Source: Salinibacterium sp. M195 (GTDB lineage Bacteria; Actinomycetota; Actinomycetes; Actinomycetales; Microbacteriaceae). From it: a stretch of DNA of 64,000 nucleotides. The notes under the pieces are model-generated. The model saw nothing but the letters and a program-made list of their open reading frames with translations, had not been told where the DNA came from and made no database searches. Both the position numbers and the translations under genes were made by a program. Shown here one piece after another: positions 24,564-32,943 of this stretch (its first letter is position 1; the number at the start of each line of letters is the position of its first letter). Location of the stretch: assembly GCF_019443965.1 (NCBI RefSeq), contig NZ_CP040814.1:186001-250000 (forward strand), in the 5' to 3' direction.

Positions 24564-26147
24564 GTGTCGGTGCAGCAAAAATCGGGAGAACACGGATCGG
24601 TCGCCTCGCGCCCACGCGAACAGTGGTCAGGCCAGCTCGGCTTCATCCTGTCGGCCATCGGCTCCGCCGTGGGCCTCGGCAACATTTGGCGTTTCCCCGG
24701 GGTTGCGTACGAGAATGGTGGCGGGGCATTCCTCATCCCCTATCTGATTGCTTTGGTCACGGCCGGCATCCCGATTCTCTTTCTCGACTATGCGATCGGG
24801 CACCGCTTTCGCGGTTCAGCACCGACTGCGTTCCGTCGCCTCGGTGGCAAAGCGGGCAAGTGGCTAGAGTCCCTCGGCTGGTTTCAGGTCTGGATCTGCA
24901 TTGTCATCGCCGTCTACTACGCGGCTGTCGTCGCGTGGGCGGCAAGCTACTTCACGTTCAGCTTCGACCTGCGCTGGGGCGACGACACTCAGGGATTCTT
25001 CGTCACCGAGTTCCTGCAGACTTCAGAGCCCGGTTTCAGTTCGCAGTTCGTGCCCGCTGTGCTTATCCCGCTCGTTCTCGTGTGGGTTGCCGTTCTCGCC
25101 GTCCTCGGCTCGGGAATTGCCAAGGGCGTGCAGCGCGCCAACGTGATCTTCTTGCCGTTGCTCGTAGTCGCCTTCCTGATCCTCGTGATTCGCGCTCTGT
25201 TCCTCGACGGCGCGATGACCGGTTTGGATGCTCTGTTCACCCCAGACTTCTCAGCCCTCGGCGACCCCAACGTGTGGATTGCGGCCTACAGCCAGATCTT
25301 CTTCTCGCTGTCAATCGCCTTCGGCATCATGATCACCTACTCCTCGTACCGCAGTCGCAAAGCGAACGTCACAGCGCCGGCACTGGTAGTCGCGTTCGCG
25401 AACTCATCATTCGAGATCATCGCTGGTATCGGCGTCTTCGCCACCCTCGGCTTTTTCGCATTCCAGCAGGGCGTGGGTGTCGACGAACTCGAAGGCATCA
25501 CCGGTGTCGGTCTTTCGTTCATCACGTTCCCCGCTATCGTTTCGCAGATGCCCGGAGGGCCACTCTTCGGCGCCCTGTTCTTCGGTTCGCTCGTGATGGC
25601 CGGATTCACGTCGCTGCTGTCAGTGCTTCAGGTCGTGTCATCCGCGTTCCAAGATAAGTTCGGGATCACCGCACGCCAGGCCTCGATTCGCGTCGGTTCC
25701 GCGCTGGCGATTGTTTCGGTGCTGCTGTTCTCCACCACGACTGGCCTAATCACTCTCGACACGGTCGACCAGTGGGCGAACAATATTGGCATCGTCGTTG
25801 CCGCGATTGCGTCCACGATTCTCGTGATCTGGGTTTTCCGTAAGGGCCCAGAATTGGCCGGCCACCTGAATGCCGTCTCCACCTTCAAGGTCGGACCAAT
25901 CTGGCAAATCCTCGTCGGTGTTCTCGCCCCGATCGTGCTGCTTTATATGCTCATCCAGCGCATCATTGTGCTCGTCACCGAAGGCTACGAGGGCTACCCG
26001 CTGTGGTACCTGGCTGTGGCCGGCTGGGGAACCGTTGCGGTGATTCTGATCGGCGCCATCACCATGACGGCGCTGCGCTGGAAGCACGATCCGGATGATT
26101 TCACCCCGTGGCCTAGCCCCCAAGCACTGAAGGAGCTCAAGAAATGA
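24564..26147 (+). CDS. metP: Sodium-dependent methionine/alanine importer large subunit (NSS family)
   Basis: A 527-aa neurotransmitter:sodium symporter-type protein with about twelve helices. The N-terminal hallmark WSGQLGFILSAIGSAVGLGN is followed by IWRFPGVAYENGGGAFL, the unwound TM1 substrate and Na+ site. The start GTG 24564 is preceded by GAGGAG with 5-nt spacing; the frame runs further upstream but without such a site. Its TGA overlaps the ATG of a 47-residue membrane peptide of the MetS type, an arrangement known from the Corynebacterium methionine/alanine importer MetPS. Confidence 0.9.
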   Translation: MSVQQKSGEHGSVASRPREQWSGQLGFILSAIGSAVGLGNIWRFPGVAYENGGGAFLIPYLIALVTAGIPILFLDYAIGHRFRGSAPTAFRRLGGKAGKWLESLGWFQVWICIVIAVYYAAVVAWAASYFTFSFDLRWGDDTQGFFVTEFLQTSEPGFSSQFVPAVLIPLVLVWVAVLAVLGSGIAKGVQRANVIFLPLLVVAFLILVIRALFLDGAMTGLDALFTPDFSALGDPNVWIAAYSQIFFSLSIAFGIMITYSSYRSRKANVTAPALVVAFANSSFEIIAGIGVFATLGFFAFQQGVGVDELEGITGVGLSFITFPAIVSQMPGGPLFGALFFGSLVMAGFTSLLSVLQVVSSAFQDKFGITARQASIRVGSALAIVSVLLFSTTTGLITLDTVDQWANNIGIVVAAIASTILVIWVFRKGPELAGHLNAVSTFKVGPIWQILVGVLAPIVLLYMLIQRIIVLVTEGYEGYPLWYLAVAGWGTVAVILIGAITMTALRWKHDPDDFTPWPSPQALKELKK

Positions 26148-26287
26148 GCGGCATCGCCATCACTTTCTTCATCATCGCCGCCGTGCTGGTCTGGGGCGGG
26201 CTCATCGCGAGCATCATCTTCCTTGCCCGCAAACCGCAGCTCGACGAGTATCCCGAGGGATCAGAACTCGTCAGCGACGACGACTAG
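26144..26287 (+). CDS. metS: MetS-type small subunit of the NSS importer
   Basis: A 47-residue peptide with one transmembrane helix (ITFFIIAAVLVWGGLIASII, residues 6-25), then RKPQLDEYPEG and an acidic tail ending SDDD. This size and layout match the MetS small subunit that is required with MetP for methionine and alanine uptake. The ATG overlaps the metP stop (ATGA), so it is translationally coupled; GGAG precedes it within the metP coding end. A strong bidirectional hairpin follows. Confidence 0.88.
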   Translation: MSGIAITFFIIAAVLVWGGLIASIIFLARKPQLDEYPEGSELVSDDD

Positions 26288-26372
26288 CTGTCGCTGAGCA
26301 GCTGGCGCTCTGGCTCGCGTTCGTCGCGTCAGGCTCTCGTGCTGCCACAGTCTCCAGCCCCGTAACATGCAG

Positions 26373-26405
26373 AAGGGCGGGCATCCGTAGTGGATGCCCG
26401 CCCTT
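26373..26405. terminator. Bidirectional terminator between metS and flotillin gene
   Basis: AAGGGCGGGCATCC and GGATGCCCGCCCTT form a perfect 14-bp stem around a 5-nt loop, with flanking A/T bases usable in either direction. It separates convergent metPS and the flotillin gene. Confidence 0.85.
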
Positions 26406-26418
26406 TGCCGTACTGCGT

Positions 26419-27885
26419 TTATTCGGAGGTATCGCTGCCCTCAGCGGCACCGGCGGAAGTCTCGCTGAGCGCTACTTCGGCGAGCTTGGCAGCCAGAGTG
26501 CTGTCGCCGACGCTCTGGTTCACGCTGGTGTTCGAGGTACTGCGAGCACCCTCACCAACAGCCTGACCGACGGCGCGGCCCTGAATGATCGACGCAAGGT
26601 CGAGACCGGTTGCGGCCTTGATCGACTCGAAGGAGCTACGCAGGGCGATTGAACTTTCGTTTCCGATGGTGTCTGCTGCGCTTGATCCGCTGCCACCGAT
26701 AACGGTGACAGAACCGATCTGGCCGTAACCCTTGGCCCACTGTTCCATGACGAGCGGGAGGGATTCGAGCGCACGCTGCGCGAGGAGTGCATCCTGGTGC
26801 TTGGCGAGAGCCGCGGCTTCTGCCTCGATGCTTGCTGCACGAGCTTCACCGGAGAGTCGAACGGCATCCGCGTCGGCTGCAGCGCGAACGCGCACGGCTT
26901 CTGCTTCAACGGCCGCGATCTGTGCCTGAGCTTCTGCACCCTTGACGAGGCGGTAGGCGTCGGAGTCGGCATCCTTCTGAGCCTTGTACAGGTTGGCATC
27001 GGCAACACGCTTCACGTCGGCGTCGAGCTCTGCCTGACGGTTCTCGGCACGCTGCTGGAGAACGCCTTGCTCGGCCGTGGCACGAGCCAGTGCTTCGGCC
27101 TGCTCGGCTTCGGCGTTAGCCTTGCCAACTTCAGCCTTCGAGTCTGCGGTGTTCTTGTCGAGCGCAGTTTGCTCGATCAGGTTTGCCTCAGCAACGGTGA
27201 TGTTGCGCTTGGAGATTTCGCGGTTCGCGTCAGCCGTGGCGAGCTCTGCTTCACGACGCTTCGACTCAATCTGCGGGGTTCCGAGCGACTGGATGTAGCC
27301 AACCTTGTCGCCGATTCCCTTGATCTGGAAAGAGTCAAGAATCAGTCCCTGCTCCGAAAGCTCGGTGGAAACATCCGTCGCGATCTGGTCGGAGAACTTC
27401 TTGCGCTCACGCATGAGTTCAACGACGGAGAGCGTTGCAACAACACCACGAAGAGCACCTTCGAGCTGCTCGGTCGTGAACTGCTCGATTGCGCTGTCCT
27501 GCGAAGCAAACCGTTCTGCAGCCCGGCGCACAAGGTTCGCGTCTGAGCCGATCTTCACGATCGCAACCGCTTCGACCTGAAGCGTGACGTTGTCTGCCGA
27601 CTGCGCCTCTGCCGTCATCGAAACCTGGCGCGAACGCAGCGAAATCGTTTCATGGCGCTGCGTGATCGGGTTGACCAGAGCCTTGCCGTTGACAATGACG
27701 GTGACCGCGGAATCGTTGCCGTTGCCATCTTTTTGTGAGCGACCAGAAACAACGAGGGCTTCATCGGCACGAGCAACCTTGTACCAAGCTCGAGCGATCA
27801 AGAGCATCACCAGGAAAAGAACAACAAGAACGACCACCCCGATTCCAATGAGGAGAACGAGTCCGCCGGTGGCGAAGATATCCAT
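26419..27885 (-). CDS. Flotillin-like SPFH-domain membrane protein
   Basis: A 488-aa protein with one N-terminal membrane segment (about residues 5-33), an SPFH/band-7 domain (ARADEALVVSGRSQK... to about residue 200) and a long Ala/Glu-rich coiled coil (about 210-400) with EAEQAEALARATAEQ-type repeats, then a Gly/Ser-rich tail. Flotillins organise membrane microdomains and influence membrane fluidity and protein assembly. ATG 27885 was chosen because GAAAGG lies 7 nt before it; the extra five codons upstream begin with TTG. No NfeD-like partner is adjacent. Confidence 0.9.
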   Translation of the reverse strand: MDIFATGGLVLLIGIGVVVLVVLFLVMLLIARAWYKVARADEALVVSGRSQKDGNGNDSAVTVIVNGKALVNPITQRHETISLRSRQVSMTAEAQSADNVTLQVEAVAIVKIGSDANLVRRAAERFASQDSAIEQFTTEQLEGALRGVVATLSVVELMRERKKFSDQIATDVSTELSEQGLILDSFQIKGIGDKVGYIQSLGTPQIESKRREAELATADANREISKRNITVAEANLIEQTALDKNTADSKAEVGKANAEAEQAEALARATAEQGVLQQRAENRQAELDADVKRVADANLYKAQKDADSDAYRLVKGAEAQAQIAAVEAEAVRVRAAADADAVRLSGEARAASIEAEAAALAKHQDALLAQRALESLPLVMEQWAKGYGQIGSVTVIGGSGSSAADTIGNESSIALRSSFESIKAATGLDLASIIQGRAVGQAVGEGARSTSNTSVNQSVGDSTLAAKLAEVALSETSAGAAEGSDTSE

Positions 27886-28008
27886 ATATGCACCTTTCAA
27901 AAAATGAGCGATCTACTCCCATTGTCGCTGGTCTGCACGTACTTCGGTGAACCGACTAGTGAAGAAACAGTGCGAGTTCGGATGCCGCCTCCGAGAAGAC
28001 CGCGAGGG

Positions 28009-29469
28009 CTAGAGCGCGCGCATCCATTCTTCGATGCCGTCTGCCGTAATGGGGAGCGCTTCAGACAGTACCTCAGTGCCGGTTTCGGTGACGAGAACGT
28101 TGTCTTCGATCCGCACCCCAAGGCCGCGGAGTTCTGGCGGAACCGTGTTGTCCCAGGCGTGGAAGTAGAGTCCGGGCTCGACCGCCATCACCATTCCTGG
28201 TTCCATGGGCGCACCTTGGTAGGCCTCATAGCTCGACTTCGCGCAGTCGTGAACGTCGAGACCGAGGTGGTGCCCGATGCCACAGACAATGTAGCGGCGG
28301 TGATGTTGACCCTGCGGGCTGAGCGCCTCATCGACGGACACCGGCAGCATTCCCCAGTCGTGCAGACCGGTGGCAATGACTTCGAGCGCGGCACTGTGGA
28401 AACCACTGAACAGCTTGCCTGGACCGACAGCGGCGAGACCTGCGCGGTGTGCCTTCTCGACGAGGTCATGGGCTTGACGTTGTGCCGCCGAAAAAGTTCC
28501 GGATGTTGGCAAGGTGCGGGTGATGTCTGCCGTGTAAAGCGAGCGAGCTTCGACTCCCATGTCGAGCAGGAGCGCATCATTTTCGCGCACGGGTCCGTCG
28601 CAGCGCACCCAGTGCAGCACGGGAGCGTTTGCCCCACTGCCAACGATGGTGGTGTAACCGGTGCCGTTTCCTACCGTGCGGGCGTGACGATCGAACGTGC
28701 CCTGAAGCCAACGCTCGCCACCAAACCTGATGGCCTCGGGAATTTCGCGGGCGACAGCCTTGAAGCCGTCGATGGTGCTGTTGACGGTACCACGAAGTTC
28801 GGAAATCTCCCAGTCATCTTTGATCATGCGTAATTCGGCAAGGATGCGGCCAAGATCCTGGGAAACCGAGATCGAGTGGAGCAGCGGATTCGCCCCGAGA
28901 AGTGACCCGCCGAGGGCGATGTCCGTCGCGCGCGCCAGGGCGCCTTCAAGCTCAGCGAGGGGCCGCGTCTCGATCTCGAGCGCCGCCGTCCACTCGGGCA
29001 TCCCGGGTGCGGAACCAACCCACAGTTCTCCATGGGCGGCATCCGCAAAGAAATCTGCTTCTCCAGGATAGGCCGGTGCTGGGATGAACAGGGTTGCGTC
29101 ATGGCTAGCGCCAGCGGGACTCATCACCAAGACGGCTTCTTCTGCCGTGCATCCGCTCAGCCAGAAAAAGTTACTGTCCGGGCGGAACCCGTAGTAGTTG
29201 TCGTTGACGCGAACCGGCGCCTTGCCGCCAGCTAGGACAACTGTTCTGCCGACAAATGCCGGGCTCAGGCGGGCGCGGTGCGCCGCCGTCGCCGCAGCGA
29301 TCCCGGGAACGGTATCCGGCGTGCGGTCGGGAGTTGCCCACCCGGTCTCGATGAATTCGACAAAACCGGTGGCTTCACGAAGTTGCGGTAGTCGCGGATC
29401 GCCCTTTGTCGGGCGGGGCATTGACGTCGCGGGCGCGGGGTGCTGGTGTGAATCTGGGCTCAAGCTCAT
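28009..29469 (-). CDS. pepP: Xaa-Pro aminopeptidase (PepP, M24 family)
   Basis: A 486-aa dinuclear-metal peptidase that removes an N-terminal residue preceding proline. The pita-bread domain shows the metal ligands in order: LLDMGVEARSLYTADITRT (two Asp), GIGHHLGLDVHD (His), and MAVEPGLYF and GVRIEDNVLV (two Glu). An N-terminal aminopeptidase-P domain (NYYGFRPDSNFFWLSGCTAE) precedes it. ATG 29469 starts MSLSPDSHQ; the upstream in-frame ATG at 29520 is less likely. It is the likely last gene of a group with GntR, ornithine-cyclodeaminase-like and proline-racemase-like genes, so it may release proline from peptides for that pathway. Confidence 0.92.
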   Translation of the reverse strand: MSLSPDSHQHPAPATSMPRPTKGDPRLPQLREATGFVEFIETGWATPDRTPDTVPGIAAATAAHRARLSPAFVGRTVVLAGGKAPVRVNDNYYGFRPDSNFFWLSGCTAEEAVLVMSPAGASHDATLFIPAPAYPGEADFFADAAHGELWVGSAPGMPEWTAALEIETRPLAELEGALARATDIALGGSLLGANPLLHSISVSQDLGRILAELRMIKDDWEISELRGTVNSTIDGFKAVAREIPEAIRFGGERWLQGTFDRHARTVGNGTGYTTIVGSGANAPVLHWVRCDGPVRENDALLLDMGVEARSLYTADITRTLPTSGTFSAAQRQAHDLVEKAHRAGLAAVGPGKLFSGFHSAALEVIATGLHDWGMLPVSVDEALSPQGQHHRRYIVCGIGHHLGLDVHDCAKSSYEAYQGAPMEPGMVMAVEPGLYFHAWDNTVPPELRGLGVRIEDNVLVTETGTEVLSEALPITADGIEEWMRAL

Positions 29470-29538
29470 GGGACTAACTTTCGTTGAATTGCCGGCGGCC
29501 GCACGATGGCTCCGCTTCACGGATGGTGGGGGTTAGGT

Positions 29539-30225
29539 CTAGGCGTCGGAGGTCGCTGAAGGAGCCGCCCAGTCTGTGCGCACATGGCCGAGGTGTTTCC
29601 GCATGAGTTGCTCCATGGCCGGGCGGTCGTGACTGAGGGCGGCATCGATCATCGCGTAGTGCTCGCGGGTTGACTCCACAAGGTTCCCGGCTTGCGCCAC
29701 CGAGGTCAAACCATCGAGCCGGCTGCGATCGCGAAGCCGTTGAACGGTCGTGACCGCAACATCGTTGCCGTGCAAGGCGAGAAAGCGCGTGTGGAACAGT
29801 GTGTCCGTGGCCAAATACTGGGTGAGATCTTGGCGCTCAGCGGCCTCGATCATGGAATCGACGAGCGGCCGGAGCAGTTCTAGCTGCTCGTCACGTTCGC
29901 TGCTTCTGGCTGCCGCGATCTGCCCCATGATGGGCACTTCGAGCAGGAGTCGAATTTCCGCGATGTTGTCGAGTTCTGCCGCGGTCAACGCGGTAATGCG
30001 GAAGCCCGTATTGGGCGCGACATCCACCATTCCGTCACGCACCAGGTCGAGCATGGCTTCACGAACGGGAGTCGCTGAGACCCCGAGCTGTTTTGCCAAC
30101 GTGGGCGCGGAATAAACCCGTCCCGGCACCAACTCGCCCGCGATGAGGGCGGCCCGGAGTGTGGACGCCACATACTCGCGGATGCTTTGGCGCTGCGGTG
30201 GCCCCGTCCCGCCATCGACGGTCAC
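29539..30225 (-). CDS. GntR-family regulator (FadR/FCD subfamily)
   Basis: A 228-aa repressor-type regulator. The N-terminal winged helix (SIREYVASTLRAALIAGELV ... LAKQLGVSATPVREAMLDLV) covers ~12-80, followed by an all-helical FCD effector domain with the expected His/Asp residues (TDTLFHTRFLALHGN, AMIDAALSHDRPAMEQLM). The GTG start overlaps the stop of the upstream ornithine-cyclodeaminase-like gene by 4 nt, so it is in that operon and probably controls it. Effectors of FCD proteins are usually carboxylic acids; a proline-pathway acid is likely here. Confidence 0.92.
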   Translation of the reverse strand: MTVDGGTGPPQRQSIREYVASTLRAALIAGELVPGRVYSAPTLAKQLGVSATPVREAMLDLVRDGMVDVAPNTGFRITALTAAELDNIAEIRLLLEVPIMGQIAAARSSERDEQLELLRPLVDSMIEAAERQDLTQYLATDTLFHTRFLALHGNDVAVTTVQRLRDRSRLDGLTSVAQAGNLVESTREHYAMIDAALSHDRPAMEQLMRKHLGHVRTDWAAPSATSDA

Positions 30226-31169
30226 GCGGCCGCCCCGGAGGGCGCCACGATTGCTGCCGCGATCGCCAAATCTTCCCAGCTCATGCCAGAACTTTTGAAC
30301 ACGACCGGGCGCTCAGCGTCGAGCTTCACGCTTCCGCGGATGACGTCAGCCATCACAATCAGGTCGCCAGAAACAAGAGCGCCATCGTCGATCGCCATGA
30401 TCACATCGCCGGCTTCCCGCAGCGCTGTCGCCACATCTTCGACGACGACTTGGGCTCGGCCCAGCAGCGCACTATCGAGTTCCCGAGCATCCGCCTCATG
30501 GGAACCGACCGCAATAACGACGGCGTCCGCGCGCACGTCGGCGGAGTCGAACACGGGGGTGCGGGCGGTCGTCGCGCAAATGATGAGCCCAGCACGTGCC
30601 ACCGCAGCAGCAACATCCGCGGTTCCGGCCTTGACTACATGAGCATCCGCGATGTCGACGGCGCGCAGCGTGCGCACCACCACCGTGACAGAGGCGACCG
30701 GTCGCTGCTCGCCAAGAACCGCACGCAACGTCGCAAGATGCTCGATCGCTTGCGGGCCGGCGCCAAAAATCACCACGTGAAGCGGCTCCGTGGTGCGCAT
30801 CAGGGCGCCGGCGGTGGCCGCAAGCGAAACTGCAGGGGTGCGGATGCTCGTGAGTGCGGCACCGTCGAGCAACAGTCGAGGCGTCAAGGTTTCGGAATCA
30901 AAGAGGATGTACAGGCCCTGAATGCGCGGCAGTCCCTGATCAGGGTTGCCCGGATTAACAGTGATGACCTTGATGCCGACGTTCGGCCCAACTTCGGAGG
31001 GCATCAGCAGAAACTCTCCGTGAGTGAGCTGCTCAAACAGTCGGGAATGATCCATGCCAGGGTCAAACCCCGCACGAAGCGCATCCTGAACTGCCTCGAC
31101 TGCTTGAGCCGGGCTGATCGCGGCACGAACGGCAGCCTCATCGAAGTAGTGGGGCGTTGTTACGGTCAT
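30222..31169 (-). CDS. Ornithine cyclodeaminase / mu-crystallin family protein
   Basis: A 315-aa NAD(P)-dependent enzyme. The N-terminal substrate domain carries the GxKVI segment (VGIKVITVNPGNPDQGLPRI) and the Rossmann domain starts with VVIFGAGPQAIEHLATL near residue 130. The family covers ornithine cyclodeaminase and delta1-pyrroline-2-carboxylate/ketimine reductase. Next to a proline-racemase-family gene the latter role, reducing pyrroline-2-carboxylate to proline, is more likely. ATG 31169 overlaps the TGA of the upstream gene; the longer frame upstream is that gene read in another frame. Confidence 0.87.
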   Translation of the reverse strand: MTVTTPHYFDEAAVRAAISPAQAVEAVQDALRAGFDPGMDHSRLFEQLTHGEFLLMPSEVGPNVGIKVITVNPGNPDQGLPRIQGLYILFDSETLTPRLLLDGAALTSIRTPAVSLAATAGALMRTTEPLHVVIFGAGPQAIEHLATLRAVLGEQRPVASVTVVVRTLRAVDIADAHVVKAGTADVAAAVARAGLIICATTARTPVFDSADVRADAVVIAVGSHEADARELDSALLGRAQVVVEDVATALREAGDVIMAIDDGALVSGDLIVMADVIRGSVKLDAERPVVFKSSGMSWEDLAIAAAIVAPSGAAA

Positions 31170-32182
31170 CGAAGCACGAATCCTGGCGTGAGAGTGTCGC
31201 GCGGGTCGACGCTGAAGAGGTGCTCGCCCGTCTTGAACGCCATCCCGGTGACTTGTGGCATCACGGCTGCGTGGCCGGAAACTTCGGTGCGGTCGAGCAC
31301 GATGGCGGTGAACTGCGAGCCAACGATCGAGTCGTGCACAAGGGTGCCGCCGTCGGGGAGCGTGCCGTTCGCGGTGAGGGTTGCAATTCGGGCGCACGTT
31401 CCTGAACCACACGGCGACCGATCCAATTCTCCGTCGGCAAAGATCGTCGCGTTTCGTTGGCGCACTGAACCGTCAGCCGTGGGCTGGAGGGATTCGAAGA
31501 CGATGGTTCCGTAGATTCCGCTCAAGCGGTCGTCGGTCGGATGCACGGCATGAACTGAATCGTTGAGTGCCCACTTGATCTCCCGCCCGATCGCAATCAC
31601 CGCAGCGGCATCGTCGGGCGTGACCGTGAGGCCAACCGTTGACGCATCCAACTGGGCGTAGATCGCGCCACCAAAAGTGACATCCACCTCAACGTCTCCC
31701 AGCGAAGTGGAGACCGGAACTCGTTCGGCCAGCACGTAGCTGGCGACATTGATGAAGTCCACCGAGGTGACCAGGTCGCCCGTGCTGTGGACTCGCGCCG
31801 TCACCCGGCCGGAGGGAACGTCGATGATGACATCGGTGATTCCGCTCGGGTCGGCAGCAACAAGACCACTCTCGATTGCCCAGACCCCGAGCGCGATGGT
31901 GCCGTGGCCGCAGGCAGTAGAGAATCCGTCTTTGTGCCAGAAGAGCACGCCAAAATGAGCGCCGTCGTCATCAGGCTCGACGATAAACCCGCCGTACATG
32001 TCTGCGTGACCACGTGGCTCGAAGCAGAGCACCTGGCGGATGTGCTCAATCTCGGCCGACTGCATCGCGAAGACGCGCTTCTCGGCGACCCCGCTACCTT
32101 CGATCGTGACCGGCAACGATGCGACGATGCGGAACGGCTCACCACCGGTGTGGTAATCGACGGTTGAGTACAGTTCTGGCAT
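31166..32182 (-). CDS. Proline racemase / hydroxyproline epimerase family protein
   Basis: A 338-aa member of the proline racemase superfamily. Both catalytic cysteines are visible: the first in STACGHGTIALG (about residue 91) and the second in DRSPCGSGTCA (about 257). Two cysteines indicate racemase/epimerase chemistry (proline or trans-4-hydroxyproline), whereas trans-3-hydroxyproline dehydratases replace the first with Ser or Thr. It heads the operon racemase - cyclodeaminase-like - GntR - pepP. Exact substrate is uncertain. Confidence 0.9.
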   Translation of the reverse strand: MPELYSTVDYHTGGEPFRIVASLPVTIEGSGVAEKRVFAMQSAEIEHIRQVLCFEPRGHADMYGGFIVEPDDDGAHFGVLFWHKDGFSTACGHGTIALGVWAIESGLVAADPSGITDVIIDVPSGRVTARVHSTGDLVTSVDFINVASYVLAERVPVSTSLGDVEVDVTFGGAIYAQLDASTVGLTVTPDDAAAVIAIGREIKWALNDSVHAVHPTDDRLSGIYGTIVFESLQPTADGSVRQRNATIFADGELDRSPCGSGTCARIATLTANGTLPDGGTLVHDSIVGSQFTAIVLDRTEVSGHAAVMPQVTGMAFKTGEHLFSVDPRDTLTPGFVLR

Positions 32183-32265
32183 TGTGCGCCCCGCTTTCGT
32201 TCAGTGCAATTGCAATGGTACAGGTCGGCGTGGTCAACCACCAGAGCGGGCGTAGTCTGGCCCTC

Positions 32266-32943
32266 ATGACCAAGATCCTTGTCGTGGAGGACGACGCCGC
32301 GATGGGCGCCCTCGTTCAACAGGGCCTCGAAGATGACGGCTACGAAGTAACGCTCGTCACCAACGGCGTCGACGCGCTGATCGCGGCTGCCCACGACACT
32401 TTTTCGGCTGCGGCCATCGACGTCATGCTGCCAGAAATGACCGGCTTCGAAATCTGCCGCCACCTCCGCGAACAGGGCAGTTCGCTGCCCGTGCTCTTGC
32501 TGACCGCTCGGGATGCCGTCGAAGACCGGGTGCATGGCCTCGACTCTGGAGCGGATGACTACCTCACGAAACCGTTCGCCTTCGCCGAATTTTCCGCCCG
32601 CATCCGCGCTCTCGTGCGTCGGGATTCTGCCGCAAGCAAAGCAACGCTCCGGATCGGGAATCTCCTGCTCGATGCCGCCACCGTGCGCGCTAGCGTCGAC
32701 GGTGCTCCCCTGCCGATGAGTTCGAAAGAGTTTGCGCTGCTGTGGATGCTCGGCTCGCATCCCACTGAACCACTCAGCCGTTCCGCGATCCTGGAAGAGG
32801 TCTGGGGCACGACCGCGCACATTGACGCAAACGTTGTCGATCAGTATGTGAGCTATCTGCGCCGCAAGCTGGAGCCGACACAATCAGCACTCGCGATCAC
32901 CACCGTGCGCGGTGTTGGCTATGCGCTCTCGGAGGTGGAGTGA
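32266..32943 (+). CDS. OmpR-family response regulator
   Basis: A 225-aa two-component response regulator. The receiver domain has the acidic pair Asp9/Asp10, phosphoacceptor Asp52 (AAIDVMLPEMTG) and Lys102 (LTKPF); the C-terminal winged helix ends TTVRGVGYALSE. ATG 32266 follows TAGTCT by seven nt, with no ribosome binding site, so it is probably leaderless. Its stop overlaps the sensor kinase start. The downstream flavin electron-transfer genes are a plausible target. Confidence 0.95.
   Translation: MTKILVVEDDAAMGALVQQGLEDDGYEVTLVTNGVDALIAAAHDTFSAAAIDVMLPEMTGFEICRHLREQGSSLPVLLLTARDAVEDRVHGLDSGADDYLTKPFAFAEFSARIRALVRRDSAASKATLRIGNLLLDAATVRASVDGAPLPMSSKEFALLWMLGSHPTEPLSRSAILEEVWGTTAHIDANVVDQYVSYLRRKLEPTQSALAITTVRGVGYALSEVE

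Noticed and set aside
30159..31514. Plus-strand ORF of 451 aa over the GntR and cyclodeaminase genes
   Set aside because: Antisense to genes with clear motifs; composition (His/Arg/Asn-rich) is that of a shadow frame.
31801..32883. Minus-strand ORF of 360 aa across the racemase and response-regulator genes
   Set aside because: It spans two divergent well-supported genes and has no domain.
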